This document shows positions 22,501 to 35,369 of a stretch of 64,000 bases of DNA, piece by piece (the first letter of the stretch is position 1; every line of letters begins with the position of its first letter). The notes below the pieces were generated by a model. That model had not been told where the DNA came from, ran no database searches, and was given only the letters and a program-made list of their open reading frames with translations. A program made the translations under genes and the position numbers. Origin of the DNA: Pseudoscleropodium purum (taxonomy: Eukaryota > Streptophyta > Bryopsida > Hypnales > Brachytheciaceae); contig OZ017796.1 in NCBI GenBank assembly GCA_963969395.1, positions 30,928,243 through 30,992,242 of the forward strand. Direction: 5' to 3'.

Positions 22501-25500
22501 CGCGTGACTACCAGAAAGCAGCTCAAAACTGAGAAGCATAACGATGCAGGACCCTCATCGTCTGCTGCCACGGTTTGCACCTAATCCGCTTTAGTGCAGT
22601 TTGTTAAGCTTCACCTGATTATGGTTGAGTGAGAATCTCACTACTCTTACATTGCACTAGAGTTGTTCCAGAATAATTCAGCTTGCAAAGTTGCTTCAAA
22701 GTAATCAAAATTCAATTTTTGGCTTCGATGACTTGTCCAGAATCTGCGTAATCTATGAAACTAATGCACTAGCGAATATATGATGCAAACTCATTATTGC
22801 TGAATAATTAGAATGTGGTTCTGAGCACAGGAACATTGTCCAGCTGCATCAGAGCCTGTTGCTCATTGTTCTGAAACACTAGCTTTTTCTGTGGATGCTA
22901 CAAAGTCAGAGTTTGCTGTTGATCACACCCTTGAAACCGAAGCTGCAGCCTCAAAACTGCAGTTGAAGGGCCAGGGAAGTGGTGTTAAGTTATCCCAAGA
23001 TGGTCCCTTAAACTCTGCGTCAAAGACTTGGAAATGGAAGTTTAAATCAGATGCATGGGGTTGCTCAGCATTTCTCAAAACTAAGAAGAGAAGGTGTCCT
23101 CGACAGGCATGCAAAGGCATATATTGTGAGAAACATCAGGGTTTGGCGGAAAACCTTTCAGTTGATCCTAATGTGGAGCCTAGTAATTTGTGCATGGCAC
23201 GTTACTGGGTGGAAAATCGGCGTTGTGCAAATTCTGTTGTTGAGGGAAGCTATTTTTGTGTTATGCATGCTGATTGCCGCCCGCCTAAATCAGAGGATTC
23301 TGGAGTATTGAATGATACAAAAGATTATTTGAAGGAAGGGAATGATAAAGTTATGATGGCAAAGCATTTGCGGTGCACTGGTTTTACTGTACAGGATTCT
23401 CAACTTAAAGAAACGATGAAGGATGACCCAAACTATTTGACCAAGCATGTCGAGCAGAACCCAGATCCGGTAGGAGGTAAAACTTTGGCTACTACAGTTG
23501 ATGATGATGCGGTGGTGAAGACTGAACAACTTGACTTCCAAGTATCCGGTCGGCCTAGTGAGAAATATTTAAAGGGGGCATCTTCAAATGTCAATGGGAG
23601 CGCCAAAGCAATTGGGGCCTTGCGACATCCAATTAGGGACAAGAATTTGAGCAGATTTGTCGCTGATATGAGCGTGAAGGAGAGGAAGACCTTTCTCAAA
23701 GCCCATGATCAGCTCTGCAAGTATATGAACCAGGAATTGTCTGCTAGCAAAGGTTTGTGTTTTCTGAACAAGTATTTGGTTAGCTAATGTGGAATTCTGC
23801 ACCGCGATATGTTCCATCTCGACAGAATTAGAGTACCTCGTCATTGTTTTAAGTGTTCTTTCATACTGAGTCAGTGAATGTCAAGATAGGAAGATGGCTT
23901 GGTGGATAAAATTAGCGAATTTTATAAAGTTGGAAATGGAACCCTGCAAAGAGGGGAATGGAGCCACAATTCTTTCAGTCATGAACCATCTTTCTATCAC
24001 CGATAGAGGTGGTTGATGAAATCCACTAGTTATTAGTGAGGTGGAGCAGGCTACTGGTTATTTTCTCAATCCACCAGTAATCGAATTCCCGACATTGTCA
24101 CCAGCTATTGAGCTCACTTCGATTCTTTTACTTCAAGCTTAACCCTTTACAAGTTGAAACTGAAACATAGTCCAACCTCGCAACCTTCCTTGACCAAAAA
24201 TGTGGGCAGTTGTATTTTTTAGGGTTTCTGGTAAGCTTTTATGTTAAATGACATGTTGATGTATGTTCTCAGGGGGAAGCGAAGAGGCACAGTGCACTAG
24301 GATGGTAGAATCTATCATGAATGAGGCTGCAAAAGACTTGTCTTTTGGAGAGATGCTGCTAAAAATACTTACAGCAGAAAAAGAGAGACTGGCAAACGTA
24401 GTGTTGAAAGAAGGTTCAACCTGCAGAAAGAGCTCTGGTTTCGAATGTGGAGGCGCTCTGAAGTCAGACATGGAGACATTGTCAAATGATATTAGTGTTG
24501 GGAAATCAGGATTGTCTCCCATACAGGTTGGTTCATATCTTTTGGACTTCTCTGGAGGATCACTTAGTTGTTAGCTTACACTTTTGTCACGTTCTTCCAT
24601 ATTCTGTGGCTGGATTCTTCGAACCCCTTTTTAGATCATTCTGACGTTCTTGGGTGCGTCTCTACACAGAGGGAAGTTCAAGAAGCTGGCCCAGATACTA
24701 GGGACTTGTGCTGCTTGTGTGGTGAAAACTTTGAGCAGCTCTCTCTGCTTGGAAAGCATTGGAAAGAATATCACAAGCAGGAGGCACAGCTGTTTGAAAA
24801 ATGTCTGCTCTGTCGTATTTGTGGTAAGGATGGTGCGATGTTCAGAAGAAAATTTGATGTAGTGCAACACTGGAAGGCTGCGCATCCTACGCTTCCCATA
24901 TCCTCGCCAGCTTGGTCAGTGTGTGTGATGTGTGATAAAGAGTGTTCCGACTTTGATCACCTATGGCTGCATGTGGAGGATCAGCACCATTGTCAGTGGA
25001 GCAGTGCTGACTTCGCAGGACGAGTTGAGGCTATACTCATGTCTCGCAAGAGCCATAAATGTAGTTTTTGCAGTGAAAGTTTTACCACGTCCTGGGAAGT
25101 TCAACAGCATAAGGAGAATGTGCATAAAGATCAAGAGCTCCTGCATTCCGGTATCAAAAGGAATTGGAATGCAATGGACGGTGTGGTGACTGGAAATAAA
25201 ACGAAGAGGGTTGACACGGACACGTATAAGTACACCTGCCGGCTCTGTTCGATGAGATTCCAACTTCTCCCTGACTTGGGACGCCATCATCAAGCTGCAC
25301 ATAAAGAGCAAGCAGATGGACGTGCGAAAGATCAGTCTCCTTCTGGTGGAATGCTATCCATGCAAAGGAGTAATATGAAACAGGAAGAAATGAGAGATGA
25401 TTTGGATGGAGTCAAAGTAGCTGAAAAAGACGGTAATGTAAAGAAATGGAGGTATCGCGCAAGAACTAAAACCCAAAATCAGGTAACGAGAGGGAGGTCT

Positions 25501-28500
25501 GTTCCTACGAAAAAACAATCAGGTGGAGCTGAGGCAATTCTGCAACGTATGAGAGCTGTGAAGCAGGTTCTGGAGGATCAGAAGACGAGAAGACCGCCAC
25601 GCAAGAGGGATAGAAAAGCAGAAAGAGCACGAAGATTAGCAAGACTTGCAGTCAGCAGTGGTGCGGCGCCAGCCCCAATCATAAACAGGTTGAAGTGCCG
25701 ATTTTGTGGGTTAGATTTTGCTTTGCTGCCAGACTTGAGTAGACATCATCAAGCTGAGCACTCGGCTGTCAAGCAAGCATTCATAATCAATGGTCGTGGA
25801 GAGTGTCAAACGGGAGTTTTTACCCTTACTAAAGATGGAATAATTGGGCCATTACAAGGCGAATTGCTGAATCGCCCTCCCAACAGTCAGGAATTGTTGG
25901 AGGTTGCTCGCAGTACTTGCTGTAAAGATTGGTTTTTTAATGAACTGGGTAAGAGGTATGCGATATTGCCGCCAAGATTATTTTTGCAGGCTGCGCATCT
26001 TTGTAGTGAAGCAAAACTAGAGATTCGCTGGCACCAGGACAATTATTTATGTCCGGATGGCTGCAAGAGTTATGGTGCATCACCTTCATTCCCAAGTTTG
26101 CCAACGGATCTAAGTCCATTTGCAAAGTCTCCCTCAAGTATTTGTGCAGGTAATGCACTCTTAGTAGATTTCATTTTTCGGTCTTTTCTATTAATGAACA
26201 TGTGCCTTCATTGTTACCACCAGGGCCTAAGTGTTAGAACTCTTTACTGCGGCCCACGTTTGGATGTGCATGTTGTTTAATCAACTCTTCTTGAAGAATA
26301 ATTATTGAAAGCGTCATATTTAGCTGTGAAGAGCTTTTTAATCCGATTAGAACGTTCGCGAATGTTGATGGTTGGAGCGGCTCACCTCATGCGAAATTCA
26401 CATTCTAATATTGTTTCATCTACTCTTTGAACCAGATGAGGTCAGTACGAATCCTATTTGGAAGGGTGTGCTTCTATCAGAAGATTTAAGTAAGGGTTTG
26501 GAGAAAGTGCCTATTCGTTGTGTGATGGATGGAGATGCAATGGAGCCATGTTCGTGTTCAATGTGTACGGACGTTGGAAGCTCGACATCACCAAGGGATA
26601 GTCAGCCGTGGAATAATTTTGTATATATAACTAATCGGCACCTTGACCCTTCTTTGGGGCTGGATACAAAGGTTTTTTTCCGATGCCCTTGTGCGGTTTT
26701 CCTCTGCATGTTTTCAGGGAGATTTTTTCTCTAGAATTGGAGGATTTTTAGTGTTTTTTAATGCTGAATTGGAATTTGTTTGGGCAGAGCTCTCAAGTGG
26801 GATGTTCGTGCACTGAAGATAAGTGCTCAGCATCCATCTGTGATCATGTGTCCATGTTTGACACTGACAATGCTGAAGCTTGCTCTATTGATGGAAGTTC
26901 TATCAGAGGCCGATTTCCTTATGATGCATTTGGTCGTATCATTATTGATGTGAGTTCCGTTTCACTTGATGTTTCTTTCTTTAATTGGGGTTATATTGCA
27001 TTTTTGCTGCGCTGTAATATCATGGTTACGTTCGTTCTCTATTCTTGCCATGATCCGTTTTCTTTCTCAATTTTTTCATGTTTTTTTTGTCCTTGGGGCA
27101 GAGGTAGATTAATATTTTATCCGGGCTAGTATTGGGCTATTACTTGTATGAGCTGTTTAGAATCCAGAGAGTGCTTGCATTGTGGATACTGTTTAAGCCC
27201 TTATCCATTGAATCTACAATGTAATTTGGTGCTGACTCAATGTGCATATTTTTGCGGACACTGATGAGCGTTGGTTACATGGTTACAGGTTGGGTACATG
27301 GTATACGAATGCAATTCTAGTTGTCAGTGTAATGAGGCTTGCCAGAATCGTGTACTACAGAAGGGAGTCCACTTGAAACTTGAAGTGTTCAAAAGCCGGC
27401 ATAAGGTAATATTGTCCAACCATCGGTTTACTATTAGAATTCAAAGTTCGGTTTTGATAACGTGTTGAAGATAGCAGTCATTGTATAAACCAATGGTGGA
27501 TTATAGATTTGCAGTTTCGTCGTGGGGTTTGCTTGATGCAGGGATGGGGTGTGCGAGCAGCCGAGGCCATTTCACGTGGCGCTTTTGTGTGCGAGTATAT
27601 AGGAGAGATCCTGAACGATTCGGAAGCAAATGAAAGAGGAGAGAGGTAATAACGCCGTTAAACCTTGTGCTCATAGATGCTTTTCTGTGGTACTCTTGTT
27701 AATTATTACTGTTGTGTTATTATTATTGATTTCTTCCTGGATAATTGCAACTTGTACGTTTCACCTTTTCTATTTACTGTTTACAACTTCCTGTGTTGTG
27801 AATACTACACAGTGCTATGTACTTGATCATTATATGTGGGTTTGGGTGGTTTGCAATGAGTACATTTTGGAGGTTCTGATTAGTTTGTGCAACAGATACG
27901 ATCAATTGGGCTGCAGTTATTTGTACAACATTGATGCACATCTGGATGTGATTGGTGCAAGATCTGTTACAAAGCCATATGTCATTGATGCAACCACATA
28001 TGGAAATGTCGCTCGGTTTATTAATCATAGGTGAGGTTCAATGCCATTAGAAATATCATGGATCGTAATCAATTTGGGATGAGTTAGAAATAAATAAACC
28101 TCATGCTTGTTGCATGTGGAAGCCTAGTGTAAATAGGCAAAAATTGTGTGTCGCAAACTATCCTGTACTTGAATTTTACTTCAAATTTATCTTCAATACT
28201 AAAGATTTGTGACTGGTTTCCAGAAGTCATAGTTTTGGAAACGTAAATTTCTAGAGTTTTTATTTTGACACAGGTGTTGCAAACTCTCTTGTCAAGGTTG
28301 AGATGCCAGCGGATAGAATGACTTGAATTTAATATCTTGAAAAATGATGGCAGAAATTCATGAATTGCAACTGTTCTACAATTCCTTTTTAGGTTTGAGT
28401 ATAGCTCCTGAATCTGCATATCATTCTATACTCGTGAGATTTCCTTTAGTCCATATTCTTGAGAACAGATTGTAATTAAAGGGATTACTGACATCTCATT

Positions 28501-29070
28501 TGAATGGACCCTTTCTTCGTGGTAGTCACAGGGGATTCCGTTACTAGAACTGTTTAATAATGTTTTGCGGTTTGTAAAATGCAGTTGTGATCCCAATTTG
28601 ATCAACTACGAGGTGCTCGTTGAAAGTATGGACTGTCAATTAGCTCACATTGGCTTTTTCGCCAAACGCGATGTAAGTCCTTTCCCATATGTCAAAGCAT
28701 ACTGAATACATCATCGGAATTGTTGTAGCACTCAGGACTAGGTCATGTCCAAGGGCAGGATATGTGGGTGCCGAAATCGATGACCATCCCAATGGATTTA
28801 CTGTTGGTTCACCCGCTTGGGGTGGCCATCAATTTGTTCCATCCAAATTTGTTATCATGATAGTTCTGCTTCGCAATTTTGCTTATGCAACTTTGCCCTG
28901 TTTTGTATTTTTGTGCTTCATCTTCCACTGTTCTGAGCAGTCGTCCTTGTTTGTTTGCTTAGATTGCCATTGGAGAGGAGCTTGCATACGACTATAGGTA
29001 CAATTTGCTTCCTGGAAAGGGTTGCCCCTGTCATTGTGGGGCCTCAAACTGCCGTGGGAGGCTTTACTGA
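19502..29070 (+). CDS. SUVR5: SUVR5-like histone H3K9 methyltransferase with C2H2 zinc fingers and SET domain
   Basis: Chromatin-silencing lysine methyltransferase of the Su(var)3-9-related family; in Arabidopsis, SUVR5 is linked to H3K9me2 at fingers-recognised DNA. Fifteen exons join in frame: 19502-20029, 20298-20600, 20704-20814, 21638-21748, 22222-22572, 22831-23752, 24273-24526, 24670-26149, 26436-26671, 26788-26949, 27289-27405, 27542-27645, 27896-28030, 28585-28672 and 28963-29070, giving 1669 aa. Visible: conserved block starting WRGKWQA (177 on); AT-hook-like KRGRKPK (about 425); Cys/His clusters in exon 6; six C2H2-type fingers (about 874-1222), two sharing the LLPDL..RHHQA.H signature; Cys-rich pre-SET (about 1385-1520); SET with EYIGE, RFINHSCDPN and YDY; post-SET CPCHCGASNC. 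All expected SET catalytic motifs are present. It is longer than Arabidopsis SUVR5 (about 1380 aa), mainly in the N-terminal half. N-terminal exon limits are less certain than the SET part. Confidence 0.95.
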
Positions 29071-29329
29071 ATTCAGTAGTTCCATCGGATTCATAAAAAG
29101 CTTCAGATTGATAGACGAGTATCTCTTGTCCTTTGGCAGAACAAGCGATTTATCTAAGAGAAAAGAGTTCAGAAGGTTTTGCTGAGATTTGATTTGTTTT
29201 TGTCGTTTTTACAAATCTTTTCTCTTTTCCCAAATTGACACCAGTTTTGTTTATTAGAGTGGGAATTGCATTAGAAATGGTTACAATAGGCATGTAGGGG
29301 ATAATGTGGTTCGTACAATTATGGAAGAG

Positions 29330-29335
29330 AATAAA
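29330..29335 (+). terminator. Candidate polyadenylation signal of the SUVR5-like gene
   Basis: AATAAA 260 bases after the TGA at 29068-29070, near where composition changes to AT-rich spacer. It is suggestive only. Confidence 0.35.
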
Positions 29336-32300
29336 TTAGTTTGCATTTCTTATCCAACTTATAGAAGTGACATTAATCATGATTTAGGTGTGTTATCTGC
29401 AACTTTTGTTTGGAAGTCATCACTAAATTATAAGGTGTATTTTTTTAACACATTTCTATATTTTGGGAATTTTTAAGTACCTTAACTGTGAAAAGATGCA
29501 CCTTCATATCGGAGTGGTTTGATAACTGTACAAAAAGGGAATGCACCTATTGGTTCAATAGTTAGAGAATTTTGGTGACTACTTTGGTGATGGTTCTGCA
29601 TCCTTGCAAAGTTAAAGATCTTTTGTGGTCGTAACATTCATTTCATAGTTACCATAACTTTTGAATGTCCAAACTTGCTTTTGGATGACAATTAATGGCT
29701 ATTAGAAAAATCAAAATTACATTTTTTCATCTAATCTTTTTTGCCATAGTACACTTTTTTAAATAGTTGTATTGAAGAATTTCATCATGGTTAACCAGCA
29801 TTTTTGATTATTACATCAAATGTACATCATAAAGAAAGTCTTTCTAGTGTATTTCAAACTCCTACCTTCTTGATTTGAATTTGAGCTTTACAAATACTCT
29901 TTTGAAAATATGAGCCCAACTAATGAAATGAAGTATTTTTAGTTGTTCTTATCCCAATTTGAAAATTGAAAAATTTCTTAAAAATAAAAAACTTGCTGCT
30001 TTTTGAACATGGGACATATTTCTATCAATAAGTTGCCATGAAAATTTTATTTGCACTATTACATTCTTCACTATAATTATCTCATGAAGAAATTTTCAAG
30101 ATTTTTCTAGGCTCTGAATTGGCCATGAATCCTCTTCACTTATTCTTCAAGAAATGATAGTAATTTGAAATTCATTCTAAGAGAACCTAGAATTCCTTTG
30201 GACTACCAACAAGATCCATCAAAAGTTTTTTTAGTTCAATAAAAGGAATTGTGCTAAGAAGATTTTCAACCCATTTAGGTACTATTATCTTACTTGATTA
30301 GAATGAGAAAGAATGATATTTTGAGAATACATCATCTTAAGTAGGTGAAACCTTATAATCATCAAATCCAATGTAATATTCAAATTTGTAAGTAGGATTT
30401 TTGTCAATAGTAGTTTTGGACATTGAAATTTATGAAGACTAAATAATCTTGAGTTTTCAACTGTAACCTTCAACTTCAACATTTGAGCACTTCACCTCTA
30501 GTTAATATACACTATAAGAAATATGTTGGTTTTAAACATGAGAGATTAGTAAGAAAGTGTTAAAATTTAATTGGTATTGTTGGAAGGTCACATTGGATAG
30601 AAAATTTAATGAAGCAAAGTTTAGAATGTTTGATCGGACAAGGCATTAGAAGAAATTTGGGGCCTTTGGAAGTAAGTGAGTTATCAACACTTGTGAATGC
30701 CAAAACTGCTAAGAGAATGCAAATCTGATATCATCAGTTTTTATTTTTTTATAATAAAAAAAATTTTTAGCTTTTTTTTGGCATTTCAAGACCAAAATTT
30801 TTAATTTTTAATTGTTTGTGTAATTGATGCTTTAATAGAAACCAACAGTATTGGGAACAATTTCAAGAATAGAACTGAAATGGCCCTCTAGAGGTCTCAA
30901 ATCTCTCCTAATGCATGTTTGAAAAACAAGTCATTTCTACTCAATAGTATAGGGTTGTCCTTGTTAAAATTTGTTGCATGATCTTCCATTATTGTTTGTT
31001 TGGTACATCCTTGTAATTATATTGTTGTAGCTTGAAATGAAAGTATCTTAAGTTAGCAAGTGGCAAAGTTTCTCTATCTTCATTAGTAATTTAGATAGCT
31101 ACAACAATGGCATCAAAAATCTTCTTGTTGCATTGTACAAAGGAACCAAAGTGGTCAATACTTTTATACATTGATCTAGAATTGACACTTCTTTCTGAGG
31201 AGGTTGACGTAGAATATACTTGTATAGACCATGACTTGGATGAGAATGTGTTTGTAGAAGACATCTTTGAAGGAGAAGACCTTAACATAGCTTAGAAGAC
31301 AACAACACCAATGGGGAGCATGTGGAGGAAAATGTGATGGAGGTAGATTCAATAGCAAATATTGTTGTATGTTTCAAATATAGCATTGACAAGAAAAAAG
31401 ATTTGACAACATGTTGCTACAATTTGGAGAAGATAAACATGAACTTTTGAACGAGTAGCACTAGGCGAGGTAATTATATGGTCAGTTGGTGCTATTGTCT
31501 CTTATAAAAGTTTTGGCTATTGTTTCATCTCAATACAATTACATGATACAATCTTGAACTCATTCTCAAATCCTACCAACCACTCTCATAGATATATCAT
31601 CTTGTGTGTGCTTTGTGCATCAAGTTGTTGATCACTACTTAATTGGTCATTCAAAAACTGAACACAATCTCATAGTGATTTGTCATCTTGTATGTGTTTT
31701 GTACATTAGGTTGTAGATCACTACTTGGTCATTGAAGCCCAAAGTAGATTTGAGAAAAAGAAAGTGAAGAAGGAAACAAGGTGTATCAAGGTATTGATTG
31801 TCATTAAAAAATCTTCTAGGAAAGTGGAGGCTCATAAAGCTGAAGTGGGTGAATTTACAATTTGTGATTGCAAACATTACATGATGTCACAATTTGCCAA
31901 AAGTGAGCATCCAATAAAGTTCAAAAATTTTAAAGAAAAATAACATTTTGCTAAATTTGCAGAAAGATAAGCTCAAAAGCTATGAATGTGCTTAGATATT
32001 TTGGTTTCCAACTTCCAAATTAAAAGTCTAAAAATTTAGTACTGAATGGACATGTTCTAGCCAATAAATAAAGTATATTCATGCAAGTCCTAGACACAAC
32101 ATTTTCAGAAATTAATATTGAAAACACAAGGTTGAAGAGTATGCATTTTTTGACTTAAAATTGCACTTAAAACACACCTTTTTCTTGTACATAGTGACAT
32201 ATTGAATCAATGCTCCAAGGATCATCCTTTGATTTTTCACCTTGTGTTTTCACCCTTGTGTTTTAAAAGTGTGTTTATGAAAATCTAATGAAATATTTTA

Positions 32301-35300
32301 TTAGATTTTCAATTGTAATTATTTTCCTACAAATTCAAGTCTTTAATCAAGTCTATTAATGGAATTATACAACTAGACATTTGGAGGCTAATAAATGATA
32401 ATAAAAACTTATACTTTGTTTTCATCTTGTGTTTTTTCCGTACACCATATAACTAAATGAATAATCTTGTTTAATCAACATATTAAAACATATTCTTTTA
32501 TTAGATCAATTGCAACCCTTTAAACTCTAATCTTCAATCAAATCAATCAAAAAATTTTAAACATTAGATATGAAGGATAAATGATTAATACATTTGCAAA
32601 ATACAAATTGGCACTTCAAAAAATAGTAGTATCCAAATAATAGTATCAAATATTAAAAAAAAATGGCTTCATGATTGCAAGAAGTTGAAGTATCCATACT
32701 TTGTGTCCAAAGAATGAAATCTCAATATGAAGACACTATTCCCTTGCTAGAAAGAGTATCCATTTGAATGTCAATTTTTACAAATAATTCCCTACTACAA
32801 AGAGTAGTGACTTCACAATAGGTATCTATTATCCAATGAATTAAGAAAAGTATATAGAAGGGAATTCTAGCATTGGTATTTAATGTTGTACTTAGAATGC
32901 ACATGCTCATTACTAGCACATCACATCTTATGTTCATTTAAAAAAATATTTGACAAATATTGATGACTAGATAAACAAAATATTTATTAGTGATATAAAG
33001 ATAGACATTGTAATTTTATTTTCATCATTATTGAAATCATATTACATATTATTTTTTATTATTTGAAAAATAGAATTGCTTGTAATGACCAAGCCACACT
33101 AAGAATTGATAAGGTTGATTTTGCTTCTACATTTCTTCTTGGCATGTCTACGTTGCAACAATAAGTATTTGTCTTCATTGACCTTGTGCCAATATTTTCT
33201 CCAAAGAAGACATTCTTTCTAGTGGTAGGGATTTTATTTCCTCAATCCAACAAGATGATTGTACTAGGACTATATATTTTGTAACGAATTGCATACAATT
33301 TTCATTAGAGCACAATAGTTTTAGATAAACCTTCTTTAAAATGAAAATTTAGAAATTTTAATAATAAATTGGATAGTTAAAATTGATGTGTGTATCAATA
33401 GTATAAATTTCAATAAATTTTGATTTTGTGTCCTTTCAATAAAAGACCTTGATAAGTCTGAGGTAGATATTATGTTAAACTATCATTTTTAGTGCATTGT
33501 GCAAAAATTGATTTTTGTAGTTTTATTATATTATTTTAAAATTCAAGCAAATAAAAATGCACTAGAATATTCTAGAAATGTTCCAAATTTTTTTTAAACT
33601 TAATTTGACAATGTAGATTGTAAGATTACAATATTTTGAAATTTGAAAAAAAAAAATCAATTTCTCCTTCAAAATTGGAACAAGAGACTTTTACAAGAGA
33701 CTTTTCATCCTTTAAAAATGAGATTTTGCACTACATATAAGGTTTTGAGGAACATTTGCGTTCTTATCATGCTAGTTATATACTTCTCATATTTTAGAAG
33801 TAAAAGATGAATTTTATCTATTTAAAGTCAATAGATAAAAGTCACTTTTTTATTTGATAAATAAATTGTATTTATAAAAAGAAAATCTAGACTTTGCTAA
33901 CCTAATTGTGTAAATCCCCCCAAAATTCTTTCTCATGACTTCAAACAATATGCTATCACTTTATATTAAAAGTTTCTAAATATAAATTATTTATGTATTA
34001 ATAGTCAAATAGGACAAAATTACAGAGGACAAAATTCTTGACAAAGATGTGTTTAATATTTGCAAACTCTTAGACATGGTCCCAATAAACTATTTGTTGA
34101 ACATCAAATAGTAAGTTCTTACAATTTATGTCATGAAAGGTTTGAAATTTTTTCAACACATTTTTGTAACTTATAACAATTTTATACAATTAAATTTCAT
34201 TTTTTAAAAGGCATTCTATGAATTAGAATAGAAGTTTATTGAAGTAAAATATGCTTGTAAACATCGAAGTAAACAATATTTGCACAAATGATTTTCAAAA
34301 TCTATACTGTAAAATTCTTCACTCTTAACACAATGGAAGGACTATTTGAAAAAAATATCAAACAACTAGGACCCAATTTATACAATGTATATCTATGTAA
34401 ATTAAACCACACTAAAAATTATATAAAATATTTAATTTAAAAAAAAGACTTCTATGTCCAATTTCCAAAGATTAATACAACACTAATGCTCTCTGCACTA
34501 ATAGTAACATCCAACTTAAAGGTTTAGAGATTAGAAAACCTTGGCATGAGAATTATCATACGTGTTGGAGCATGAAAGTCATTAGATTTCTATAGGATAT
34601 TATATTTTGTTATTGATACTCTATAGCTATTTATTTGTAATTCTACTTGAAATATAAATTTTTTTTGAGATATTGATTAGCAATTCAAAAAAATGAATTT
34701 GCAACCATGGAGTGATGATTTTCTAATTTTAAAGTAATACAATTAAAAAACATACACCATGATGTTTGACACATTAATATAATCTTAGAGAGATTTATAA
34801 AATATTTGAAAAATTATTACATTTGGTTGCACTTTAGTTTATTTAAAATTCATAATATTTCAAAAAAATTCCAAAATAATGTGAATTTTTCAAAGCTAAT
34901 AGAAGACATATAATCACATCTCTAAAAAAGAAAATATCACATTCATAGGTACTTTGAAAATAAATTTGAAAAAGTAATGATAGATTTGGTCTTTGAGGGT
35001 TGAAAGTCTCTAAACTTTATTTGATATAGAAGTCTTGGCAATGGAAACCTCATCATGCTTGGACTTTGGAGGTGTATGTTGACCAATAGTAATAGCCTTG
35101 TTAAACTGTATATTTGTCAATACACAACCCTCATAAATCAAGACCCTATGAATGCAACGGAGGATGCAAATTTGATCCTTTCAACTCTCATATTTTTTTC
35201 TTTTTAAATTCCAAATTTTTCTAGACTTTGTTTCAAATTTTAAGTAGATTTGAAAGGTTCTTATTGGTTCTTTGAAAAAGTTTTTTAACTCCCTTAATTG

Positions 35301-35369
35301 AAAAAATCATTTGATTGGATTCCCTATGCCATTGAATATACTTCGTATAACTTCAAGAATTCCTTGACT
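29336..35369. other. AT-rich, repeat-derived intergenic region
   Basis: About 6 kb without a recognisable gene. Small open frames (for example 31107-31295 and 31725-31943) have no family likeness. An imperfect tandem duplication of about 85 bases lies at 31580-31735. The segment at about 34700-34960 resembles 2090-2350 in direct orientation, part of the same old repeat background. Confidence 0.5.
31580..31735 (+). repeat. Imperfect tandem duplication, about 85-bp unit
   Basis: Two copies share the order CTCATAG, ATCATCTTGT(G/A)TGTG, TT(G)GT(A/G)CAT, GTTG(T/A)(T/A)GATCACTACTT and GGTCATT. The second begins about 85 bases after the first. They are diverged by several substitutions and a short indel. 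Confidence 0.6.

Noticed and set aside
27630..28034. Plus-strand frame of 134 codons taken as one exon
   Set aside because: Its first part is intron read-through; splice sites at 27645 and 27896 restore the SET-domain frame.
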